Translations under genes and position numbers: made by a program
The notes under the pieces: generated by a model
The model's database searches: none
Seen by the model: only the letters and a program-made list of their open reading frames with translations
Told to the model about the DNA's origin: nothing
From: Syngnathus acus
Taxonomy: Eukaryota; Chordata; Actinopteri; Syngnathiformes; Syngnathidae
Assembly (NCBI RefSeq): GCF_901709675.1
Contig: NC_051098.1
Coordinates: 14,043,918-14,107,917 of the forward strand
DNA length: 64,000 bases
Direction of reading: 5' to 3'
Shown here: piece after piece, positions 25,184-36,896 of the stretch
Layout of the letters: every line of letters starts with the position of its first letter
Numbering within the stretch: the first letter of the stretch is position 1

Positions 25184-26852
25184 TGCAGTGCTTTGACAGG
25201 TTGATGAATCTTTTATGTGTTTATCCATTTTAACTCCATGGCTAGTGTATTATTCAAGTGCTAGTGTGCAGCGTGCATTAACCCTCTCAGACGGAGACCA
25301 GACAAGCTCGGACACAGCAAAGCACCCACTGGACCAAGCCCCGCCCCCCTCACGCCACTGCCCCCCCCTTCCCCATCTCCGTTCGCCATATCCTGCCATC
25401 CATCATCTCTCATCATCTCTTCATGTGCCCATGTTTACTCGGCTTTCTCTATCCATCTCATCCCCTTATCATTTCCGCCTCCATCTTCACCGTGCTGTCA
25501 GAGTCCCCCCCTCTTGTTCACGAGCCGTCAATCAACTTCAAACTGGCCGTCTGTCTTTCGGCCGCGCTTCCTTTGTGTAGGCCTCGCGTCGTGGATGGCA
25601 AAGGCCAGACGAGACGGCTTTGAATTCCGCCGTCAGTCGGGTTCCTCTGTCCTGCTTGTTATGATCTGTGACATAAAGCGGCACCAAGGGCGGCTGCATG
25701 AAGGCCCATTTGAATCATTATTTACAAAAATCCGACCAGGTTAAGAAAATACAACACTCATTCCTTGCCAGCCCACTTAAAATCGTCTATATCCGTCATT
25801 GGCAGTGAATGAGTCACAAAGTCACAAAACAAAAAACACATCAGCAACTTTATATGCTGCTAACGATGCAGAAATGCTACATTTCCAGTACCGACACCCC
25901 AAAAATGCACTTGATTTATAGTCGATGTGTTTTACACCAAACGTAAAAGGTCACCATCATTTTCGCTAACGCCCAAGAGGGCCCTCGGCGGACTTTCTCA
26001 GCCAAAAACACTTGACTGGCGATCCCTGGTGAACTAGTCACATGCCGACACGCTCGCCTACACACTCAAGTGCGGCGGCGGCTCGTTCCGATCTCATTTG
26101 CAGTAAAAAGGGGAAGCGGCCGTTACCACGCGATGAGCCGTACATTCCAGACCGGACACTTATTTGATAAAAACAGAAGAGTGTGTAGGCTGCGCGAAGC
26201 TTTATGGCAAGAAAATAATTTGTCGTCTGCTGTTCCAACTAATTGAGGTTGTGCGTGCGAATCAATTCATCGCACTTAATTAGCAACATAAAATGAAGCA
26301 CGCATAATGATTTGAATTTAATTTGTGTAACTGTTGTTTTCCCTTGTCTCATATCTCTCTATATTTAAGTCACTGACCGTTCCCAATGGATTTTACTCGC
26401 TGCAGTTTTTCGGAATTATTCTTTTATTTTGTCAACGGCATACTCCATATTTCCAAAGTATTGTTGTCAATCATTTCAACAACGTAGTGTTACGACGACA
26501 TGGTGTATCATCTTCTGTTGCTTATAGGATTTCCTCGGGGGAATATTTTACACCGTATTTAACACATTTTATGGAAGGTATTTTCTCACCTTGGCAACAC
26601 CTCCATAAACACCCACCTTGGCATAGTTGCTATTAAGATTTGACAAGTTTGTGAACAGCTGTAGCTTATTGCCTCTGCAGCTAACAAGATAATAAAAGGA
26701 TCCAGAACACCAAAAATTTAGCAGCATATATATTTTTTTGTGCGTTGACTTCAGATACGAACATTTATTTATTTATAGAGGCATTTGACTTATATTATTA
26801 TCATAACTTATATAATTGTAGAAATGTCTTTTCTTCGTTTGTATCTACATCA

Positions 26853-26970
26853 CAGGTGTCAAACTCAAGGCCCGGGGGCCAGATACGGCCCACCACATCA
26901 TTTTATGTGGCCCGCGAAGACAAATTCGTGTGTCATTACTAGAATTGCAAATTGTCTTCACTTTTAATAT
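26853..26970 (+). mobile_element. hAT-like transposon arm (CAGGTGTCAAAC terminus)
   Basis: It begins CAGGTGTCAAACTCAAGGCC, followed by GGGGGCCAGAT, GGCCCACCACATCATTTTAT, GTGGCCCGCGAAGAC and TTGCAAATTGTCTTCACTTTT. It matches the reverse complement of 61711-61832. CAGGTGTCAAAC is a familiar hAT-type end in vertebrate repeats. Only one arm is visible, so it is a truncated or decayed copy. Confidence 0.75.
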
Positions 26971-29900
26971 CTTTTTTTTAATATTTGACCAGTTTTTACT
27001 CGTCTGATTTGAAAACGAGTTATTTGTTTTGTAGCTTTTACTGTGGCCAGGAGGGGCAGTACAAAAAATTAAATTCACCTTATTGACTGTTTTCATAAGG
27101 TTGCGGCTTTCTAAATTCCAGAGGTCCTTAAAGGTAGCAAAAGTCATTGGGTTGTGTAAGTAGACTAGACTGAGCTAAAGTTAAGAGCAAACATCTGCCA
27201 TCTGGAGACTGTCCACGCATCACCCACAATGGCAGATGAACAGGATTCATGAATGGCGTAGCAATTTAGTTGTCCCTCGCTAAGCGGGCTGCGGGCTCAT
27301 AAACCGGCGGGAGAGCGGAAGGAGAAGAGAGAAGGTGTTAAATGAAAAAGCAGCCTCTGTTCAACATCATCACTTTCTGAGCTTTATTGGATTTCAACCC
27401 TGATCTCTTCTTTCTGCTTCCTCTCCAAAAAGACAGATTTTTCTCATCACCTTTCAGCATACGCACAATGTCAAATTTAATCATCCGCCGTGTTGAAATC
27501 CCGCCGTACATGATTTCAGAATGACGGGGACATTATTGTTCAGTAAACAGCGTTTTTAACAAATTCTTTGAGATAGAACGTGAACATCTTCATGTGCTAT
27601 ATCACTTTTTTTTTTTTAAATGGGACCCTAATGAGGACCAGCGTTACAGAAAAGCGACAGATAGGATGTTGAGACCTTCAAGTGCAGCTCCAAGACTCCT
27701 CTCCTTATGTGACATATCTGCTGCGGGCTAAAATCCAAGCCTAATCTTATCAGGGCATGAAAAGCAGAGCGGGCGGCCTTGCCTCTCACTGTATCTGTTT
27801 GACCGGCTTTGACTGAGATTTGCCTCATTCAAGTCCCTCCTAAATTCTCTGTGACATGCCTGAGTGAAGCGAAGAGAAAGACACACAGAGCGCAAGATGG
27901 TGCAAATGCTTCCCAGTTCTGTAATCCAAGCGTAAATCAGGCCTTATGTTCAGTTACTTAAACAGAGTTCTGACTCACGGGCCTAATTTGAGCATTTGGC
28001 CCCGGCCTCCCCTTTCTTCTCTAAAAGATTCCCCTGTGGTTGAAGGTGATTCCCTTACAGCCACTTCCAATGGCTGGGAAACAAGATCACACCCACAACG
28101 GCGCATACACCCCTATGCCTGTCTATGAAACTATAAAAAAAAAAACTCAATCTACTTTGTGCTGGATTTGGCACCAAAATAGAATCCCGAGAGGTGATAT
28201 GGATGTGAACTTGAGTAATTGTTCCGTCCTACCGCCGCTTAAAGCCCGCAAAGGTCTAATTATCAGATGTCCCTAAAAGATTACCCCGTGGTGTGCTCGT
28301 AAATGAGTCCGTCCCGACAGCCGTAAATGTTAAGCCCGTTCGATATTTCCCATCGCAAATCCTTCTGTGATCGGTCAACACCGAGGCCGCTTTTGAAATC
28401 ATCCGGCTCCAGTCGGCCTGAGCCACTGTAATGAGAACTGATTAGTTAGGAGACGATAGTCGGAGTGAGGAAACGTCGTCCGTCCCTCGGATTAGCGTGA
28501 TAAACATCGGGATTCTATCTGGTTGAAACGTTTTAATAGCGTGAAGTGGAATCACTGATAGGGCGGACCGAGGGAATGTGCTGACTTTGTAAAGTTCCAA
28601 CTTTTGCTCCTTGTATCTGCGAGTAAAGGACTTCTTCCTCTCCTGCGGCACTTCCGAAGATGTAAAGGGGATAGTTGGCATTTTAAAATGTCTACACCTT
28701 AGCTTGGCTCTTTTATTTATTTATTTTAATGGGAACTCTTATTCAGTGACAAAGAGCACATTTCTTCTTTGCTACAAACAAACACATGAATCCTTGATCT
28801 ATTTTTAGAACATTTATTCGAAACAATCTTTTTCCACAAATGCTGTGTTTCGTCTCATGGGGGCACGAAGAATATATTAATGCAAATAATTTTTTATTTC
28901 TTTTTTGCCTTGAGTTCTCTTTTAAAGTCAGTTGCATGGTTGACAATTACTTTAACATCTATGCTAATTTCCATTAGCTTGTATTTCATGTGAGAATAAA
29001 GCAAGTAGATGAAACGATATAATTTGGTCGGTCTACTTTAATTTTAGTGTCCCACATGAGAAATAAGCAGTTTGAAGCAAGCATGCTCCAAATCTTCCGT
29101 GAGCAAGAGAACAGGTTGCTAAGGAATCCTTTGAAATCTGTGCTTTATTCATCTTTTAACAGGTGCGAATGGATTTAAAGCGCGCAAGAGGATTAAAACT
29201 GCAAAATAAAAATGTTATGGTCTCTCTATATTGCATATTTTCACCTATTGTGGGTGCGTTTCGAATGTATCCCCTGCGATCAACGGGAACTCGCTAATTA
29301 GCTTTACTGCTACGATGCTAATGAGCTCCAGCGATGTCCGCGCGCATCCGTTAGCGAACTGACGCTAAAAGCCAAACCGAGGCGACTCGTAGGCACACGG
29401 GTGACCTATCAAAGCCTTTTGAAGAATCCGAAAAAGTCTTTCTCTTATAGCGCCCGCTAATGAAGATTTATGGCTGACGGTGTCAAATCTGTGATCATTT
29501 ACATATCACAACAGGCAGCCTGCCGCCGTTGGGGGCGGAGAGGAGAGCGAGGAGCGAGGCCGCTAACAGCTTGGTGGGTCTCTTGCGGGAAGCGTCAGCC
29601 GCCATTAGCATGCGTGCATGGCATTAATTTGCACGCACGTGTGCGTGGACTCATTTCAGGCAGGTGGTCATATCTGTCAGCACATGTGAGCAGGATGCCA
29701 TTCATTCAAATGGAATCAACTCGTAATTAATCACGACACCTTAATGGTGTTGCGCCTTGAAAATGGCTCGAAAAAACGTCCTTGGTTCTCATTTGCATGT
29801 TTGCAGGTAAAACACGTGACGGGAATGCCGAGTACTGCACGACTTGTGTGTTTTATATTTGTGCCGGCAGAAATGACGGTTGTGTTTATTGATCATGACT

Positions 29901-30853
29901 TAAGTGTGCAATTCCAGTGGGCTGCCTCTAGGGGGAAGCACTGTGTCTTAGGTGCAAGGTCATGTTAGCAAAGTGTATATCAGCACAATCTGCACTTTAT
30001 CACACCGGTGCAGCGTACTCCTGTGATGATACGTCAAGATGACATCTCTTGTGGCTTGTTCGTCTTTTTTTTTTTTCTTTTTTTATGCCGTTGCAGCAGG
30101 AAGAGGGTCACGGAGTTGGAGGAGAAGGATGAATAATTAGAGCTATGTGACAAAAGTTGCAGCTTTGCATTTTTTTTTTTGGGCACATCCATCAACTGTC
30201 AAGTTGCCCGCCTTCTCCGTCACCCGCCCCCCATGTCTAGACAGGCGGTTCACAATCCATGGATCACCCGCGGTGACACGCGCCGCTCAGCGGGGCGCCG
30301 CCGGCAATCACAAAGCAAGCAAACGAGCGCAGCCCTCGCCGGAGCCGACACGTGTCACGGGTCAGAATATACGGTACGCCTAGAGCCGGCCGCACACAGA
30401 GCGTATAAAAAATGGATCCTCCAAAGTCTGCGTTCATGCAGTTAATGAACGAGCTATAATCTCATTAAATGACATACCTAAGGAAGCAAATTCATGTGCC
30501 TGCGCAAGCTCCCTGTTAGTGTGCCTGCTTTTTAATCAAAGCACATACAGCATAATAGTTGCTGTGAAGGGTTCGGATGGCCTTCCAAAGAAAGAAATAA
30601 GGGCAATCCAAGGGCAGCTATGTCCCAAGAGATGCGAAGACAACACATGAATTAGTGATAGTGTCGACACACACGCACACATTCGCTTAACCCCTCTCTC
30701 GCCGCCATTTGTCGTCACATGACCCCAGGCACACTCCAGCCTCGATTCGCCGGCCTTGTTTGAGTGCGGGGAGCATGTTGACACACAATTAAAACTGCAA
30801 ACAGAGATGTCATTTTTAATTTTTCATTTCGCTGGTGCACAAACACATGTTTT

Positions 30854-30877
30854 TGTGTGTGTGTGTGTGTGTGTGTG
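30854..30877. repeat. (TG)12 microsatellite
   Basis: Uninterrupted TG dinucleotides followed by GCGGGCGGGAAGG. Confidence 0.95.
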
Positions 30878-31847
30878 CGGGCGGGAAGGGAACGGAAGGT
30901 GAGGAGGATCTCACATAGATTGCGTGAGTGTGTCGAGAGGTTTTGATTTCCTCACACTAAACGTACTTGATGATGATGATGATGTCATCCTGATATTTGC
31001 ACAAATGTCAAATCTATACATCTAATCAATCCTCCTGATTTACCAACCATACCCATCAGCAACTCGGCGATCACACCGAGTGTTTAAGTCAAACGGCGGC
31101 CATATTCTCTCTCGGGGGCATTTTGTCTTCTGTCTAATTTCAGGGAGGTTCTTCGGGATCGCTCAACAATAGATAATACAGTCTTCATATTTTGTTTCGT
31201 TGATAGGCGACGTCTCCTCTCTGTTTTGTAAGCTCATGTTATTTTTAGGCGGCTCCTCACAGCCTGCCAGCCGTTGCGTAAGCGCACCTTGAAAAGCCAG
31301 AACAGAACTGGCCCGTTCGGACCAACTTTCCCCGTCGGATGTCTTTGATCGCTCTTTTTTTAATTTGGGCGGTTCCATGAGAAAAAGTCATTATTAATAA
31401 TTGCTGGAGCGCTCAGGTTTTTCAAAAGTTGCTTTGAGCAAAAGCAGAGCACAAAGTAGAGCTGGTCTACATTTCCTCTTCTTATGTGACGGCGAGGTCC
31501 AATTCGACCCTGATGATTGGTGAAAACCCGGCTCATAGAGCGACATCCTATGATCTTAAAAAAGAAATGACAAGATTGGAGGATTAGATCCAACCCGCCT
31601 CGCCGCCCAGCTCGACTGGAAGATAGCATAGCGGCCACCTCTCGACCTTGCCTGAAGTGTGAGCGCTCAAGAGCTCTATCATCATGCTCATATTTTTTAG
31701 AGTGATCAGGCGGATTGGGTTAAGAGTCTTGTGCTCGCTTTCTTCTATTGGCTCATCTTGTCGCCATCTGCGACCTCAGGTGACATCGCTAGGCTGTATC
31801 GGGGAAAGTTCCACTACTGCCACAAAATGGGCCAGCGACGTGATGGG

Positions 31848-32043
31848 AAAATGAAGCTTCGGATTTGCTTCATGAACCAGTTGTATATTTTTTTTACTCC
31901 TTCAGATGTCACTGTTGGTTTAAATCGAGGTTTAAGAAATGACAAGTCGGTGTGTTTTCAGCCCAATATTGAACAGACGCTGCCACCTAGAGGAGTCCAA
32001 AAATACAACTGGTTCATGAAACACATTTGAAGCTTCATTTGAC
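31848..32043. mobile_element. Foldback/MITE-like element with ~60-bp inverted arms
   Basis: The left arm (31848-31911) reads AAATGAAGCTTC, then TTTGCTTCATGAACCAGTTG, TATATTTTT and ACTCCTTC. The right arm (31982-32043) is its imperfect reverse complement (GGAGTCC, AAAAATACAACTGG, TTCATGAAAC, GAAGCTTCATTT), with roughly 80-85% identity by eye. About 70 bp of unrelated spacer separates the arms. No coding capacity. Confidence 0.75.
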
Positions 32044-35000
32044 CAATCACGAGTAGCTCATCCTGCAGCACAATGCCAGATAAAGAAATCTTCTCACATT
32101 TCTCACATTTCACCTTATTGAGAATTTGACTAGATATCGGGAAAATGAACTCCAATTAAAAAGATGAACCGTTATTTGAGAGGAAATGGATACATTAGCG
32201 ACAAGCTTGTCACCAAAAATTAGCGCATTGAAATTCTAATAAGACTTCTGAGCATGTCTGCAAGGACATGAGTCAATATTGTGAGTAAAATATCCCCGTC
32301 TGTTTGAGAAGCTGACTGGCTTGAGAGACGCGGTGACAAAGGCTCATTTTCCTGCATCGACTCGGCGCCATCAAAAAGGCTGAGCTCACGCAATCACTGG
32401 CTGTCAACGCAGGGCCAGTCGATTGTTGCGGAATAAAATTAGCTGCTAAACCAGCCCCGCGGTGACAAATGTTCACTTTTTTCCTCTCCCTTCTCCTCCT
32501 ACCGCAGTGTTGTGTTGAGCTCTTTACATCTACAAGGCTATTTGCCGCTAAATAAAGATCAATAGCAAACAAAAGATTTGTGCAGATACGAGGACTCCGG
32601 GACAGTCACGGCGCAACGGGCTTACAAGATCGCAATTGTGATTATATGAAAAAGGATGAGCGCATGAATAGTTAAAATGGACAAAAGGGGAGCAATAAAC
32701 GAGTGTACATATAACACGGAACACTTAACAAGGCAAAATGATACAATTCTGCTAAGTCAGCAACATTTAGGCTGCTAGCCTAAAGCTAGATCCTGTTAGT
32801 GCTTTTATTTGTATTACATTATTGCTGCTTTTAGAATTAATTAATTATTTGAGAATTTTGTATTCTTTTTTTTGAAAGGCAGGGAAGAAAAGGATTTTTC
32901 TTTTGAATTATGAGGCAGAACAAAAAGAATATCCAAAACATATAAATATAAAAACGTATAACAAAAACGATTATATAACAAAAACAATTCGATTAATCAC
33001 ATTTTGTTGAATATAGCGACACAAAAAAAAAAACTACTCATCTCACTGGTGAGTCATTTTTTCAAACAGCCCCGCAACACTGGTCGATTAAGCTAGCTTG
33101 TGACCACTAGCGACCTTGTAACTCCCTCTGTCAGCCTTGTTTCTTTTACTGTTGTCATTTTAAACATTGACTCTTGGAAAGAGTCTCAGCGAGGGTAAAT
33201 AAACGGAGTCGAGAAATTATTTTCAGAATTCAAATGTCAGGATAATTTAGCTCTAATTAGAGATGACAAGATGCTATCAAGGATGCGAAGGTGCTATGCT
33301 AAGTTAGCACCCGAATGTCGACAAGGACTTAAGAAAATGGATGGACTGTCACTACTATTTATTCGCTGTTAGCGCTCTGATTCATTTGTCCTTAGTACCA
33401 GTCAGCTTGCCGAAGCCCGGCGTCACCGCAATTGTAATCCAGTCGTTTATTGGAGGCACTGAGAATCTGTTTACTCGTGATAGCGGTTTAAAATGCAATC
33501 AAACGCGGCTAAAACCCGCAAATCTCTAAACGCTCAATACTGCCTTTCACAAGCGCTACACCTTTTAGCAGGCAGAGCTTTCACGGATTGAAACCCAAAC
33601 ATGCAGAAGCAAAAGCCTTTCCTCTTCTCAACAGGTACTTGAACTTGAGGCGTGAAATGGTCTTACTGGTCGATATCAATGAGCTGTCCTGGATGATAAA
33701 GGCTTAGAGTAGCAACTTTTCAATTTGAAGGCTTCCTCCATGGCTGGATGGAGCTTCCGGACAGCTCGAATAAAACGAACAGCATCAGATGAGCCCCGTG
33801 ATAGAAATACAGAAATCGCTTGATGTCAGTTCATGGCCGACATTGTAGAAGAAATGGCCTACATTCACCAAATGTGTTTTTAAATCCTACTTTTAGATGA
33901 CAGCTGTGGCATTTACGATATTCCGTCGGGGATTTGGGAATCCTACAAACAGTGGGACTGTTGTGTTCTCCTCGCTATGGCATCAGAAGGGCCGTTTACC
34001 GTTTTGAACTGAAAAAGCTTCAGCCGCTTTTATCTCAATGCAAAAAAACAAAACAAAAGACAGTAATTTTCTCCATTAAAGTGTTCTCGGAATCCACTTG
34101 AAACAAGACAAAAAAATTTCCTTGGATTTCTTCCGCAGCTTGTTTTAAGCATTTCTTATCGATTTTACATTTTTATGCGGCGGCTGTTCCTGAAAATGGA
34201 AAAAAACAGAACTTGGCACTGATATTCAATCAGTTCCTGCGGGGGTGATGTATGAATGGGACTAAACCACCGGGGGGGGGGGAGGGGTCATAGCAACTGA
34301 TTGATATAGGCGAGCATAAACCTGCCTTCTTCTCAGTTTTGAGAAATTACTAAGCAGTCCTTCCATCTCGAGTCATTCCGCAGACACTCGCTTGCTTCCA
34401 CAGACGTCGGCGTGATTATCTCTGACGGCTCGTGGCAGACTTCGGAACGAAAGTAGAGCCGTCTCGAGAAAAGTGAGAAGCTCATCAAACGAGCCGTATT
34501 TGCAGCTAACGACGAGCCGGTGTGAAGTCGGACGGTAATGGCTGCGATGAAGAGACGAAGGGCCCCATTACGTATCGTGACGTCCATTTCGCGACAACTT
34601 TAAAAGCCACGAAGAGAAAATATTGCATGTCATCTTCACTTAAACATATGCGTAGAAGAAATGATCTGGTTCTCCATGCGAATAATTTCTTTCACTGCGC
34701 CCAAATATTGTCTATTTATTGAAAAACGACTTCTGAATCGGAGTTCACTACGATAACGACTCTCGGCTATAATTAGGGCAATGAATAATTCATAATTTGT
34801 CCCCACCCAAAAAAAAAATTCACGTGCTTGCTTGCTCCTCACTCTGTGTAAAAACGATAAGAGACGTGATGAATGAATGATGAAATGTGGCTCGGGTTCT
34901 TTTGAATAGGACCACATAAAGAGAAGGACTTGTTTCTATTTTCCTGTAGGGCTACTATTAGAAGCTTCTTGGGTCGAGAACCACATGCGGTTTGTAAATG

Positions 35001-36879
35001 AAAGGCTCAGTCCTTAATGGTCAAGGTATTCTTTTTTTTTCCGGTCGTATACCTCGTTTTTTAGGCTTTCGTTACCATGACGACAGGGCTTATATGTTCA
35101 AGCTGAACACACTTCAGAGGCTTTGGTGGCAATTGTTGCTCTCTCGTCGTGATTCAGTCCAACAAGTACACGACATGGAGACGTGAGCACATGCATGGGC
35201 CTGTCTCTGATCCATGCGCCTCGTTTACATTTCAACCCGCCGCCAGTCTGTTTCTGAAGGGCGGGGAGTCGAGAGTCGGGAGTCTTCCCCTTTGGGTCGT
35301 GAAGCGATTAACGTTTGAAAGATCCAATCCCTTGCATCACACCTCGCAAAACCTCCTCTGTGGGAACCCGCCCTTCGCTCCCTGTTTCCTCAGCTTTTCT
35401 TATCTTTTTTTATTCTGCTAGCACGTCGCCCTTGCTCAATCCTGCCAAAATAAGGCGTTTCCTCGATTGCTCATGAACGATCAATTCAATATTTCTTCCG
35501 AGAATAAATTTGAATCCAAATTTAATAAATAATAGGATAAATAATTAGGAATAAATAATAAAATAATATAAATACAATTAAAATCATTTAATAAATTCGT
35601 CCAAAGTAACTCAGTTGTCCGAGCTATCCTCACAATATTCACATTAACTTGAAAGACATTTTAATGTCATTTGTCCTCTCCTGCACATCCAGAAAATTAT
35701 GAATCCCACTCAAGAAGCTCAGGTCAAACAATCAGGAAATGGAAAAACTTTCAATTCAATTCCACATAAGCTATATAGATGGCTTTGCTAGGCCATAACG
35801 GCTCCGCGTTCATGAGCGCATGTAGCATGTTAGCAGTTAGCATCATGCTTGCAAAGCTTTCTCCTCCAGTCTTATCAGGCTAAGGGCAAAAGTTGACTTG
35901 TCCCAAAGCAGAAGTAGAGCTTAAGTGACAGAGTGCTAATCCTCCTTGTCCGAGTCCTCTCCGGTAAACATCACTCCTGCACAACCGAGCCGATATGTGT
36001 GCAACGTACGCTGCTTCTGTGTGTGTGTTATGTTCCCGTATTAAATATTGGATGGGAAAAGAGGCTTTTTCCTATCGGCACACAGCAGGAGAATTTCAGA
36101 AAAGCGAGGTAGAGTCTGTGTGCACTTAGTGCATCAATACAAAAAACAAAAAAAAATCCCACAAAGATGTCAAGTCCCAGATGAAGGTGGAGCCAGCGAT
36201 TATTGTGCAGCAATTCAAACGGCACGTGGAAGCTCGCCGGCAGCCATCGCAAAGTTCTGAGAAAAACTCTCAAAAGCTATTTTCAATCTAATGGCATTTA
36301 ATGTTTTTTTTTTTACTCCGTCGTGATGGTCGTCACGATTCAATTTCTTGGCAATTCTTAAATGACATCTTGAATTAAAAAATGCAATTTACCACAAAAC
36401 TGGAATTAGATGGAAGACGATTTAAGAAATGTCATTTCCCTGCTACAGCCCGTTATCGAAATATAACAAGATACAAGGGCTCAATAATTCTGCCTTGATG
36501 AAAATAATGATCGTCCATTTTGATTGACACGACCAGGGAATTAGTATTTGTGTTTGTACAATCAAGACGGAGAACTTTTAGCTCAGATTAGATGGACATG
36601 TAAACATCCTTGTTCGTTTCCTCGACATTTTGAATGGAATTTTGCACAAGCGCTGCTCATTAGCCAGATGAAGTTTCCTTGTTTGCATCTTAATGAATCG
36701 ATTTAGAGAAAGCAATTTAATTAAAGCAATGAATAGGTTGGAAAACCCTGAAAATGAACATCAAACTTGTCTTCATAGAAAGCAGAGAAAATATTTTTTG
36801 CAATTCAGCTTAGGGGGTTGAGCAAGTTTTTTTTCATTTTTCACCTCTTGTTCATTTTGGGTGTAAATTTCACTGTCTA

Positions 36880-36896
36880 TCACTAGATGGCGCCAG
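36880..36896 (+). promoter_or_regulatory. CTCF-like motif (strong)
   Basis: TCACTAGATGGCGCCAG fits the CTCF core at almost every constrained position (CACTAGATGGCGC). Read by eye, not scored. Confidence 0.5.

Larger units (their letters stand above)
10255..26852. other. rtn4rl1: Non-coding DNA upstream of rtn4rl1 exon 2, probable first intron (proximal part)
   Basis: No frame resembles a protein family; the longest open frames are chance or antisense. Listed separately are a pogo-like repeat, a tandem duplication, a long CA microsatellite, an AT-rich block and two CTCF-like motifs. It probably forms intron 1 of rtn4rl1, because exon 2 starts with an acceptor and the mammalian gene has a very long first intron. 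Low-complexity runs occur at 15710-15735 (G/C), 16697-16716 (20 A) and 18301-18323 (TTTA). Confidence 0.5.

Noticed and set aside
25031-25228. Cys-Val repeat protein on the minus strand
   Set aside because: Translation of the (AC)n microsatellite.
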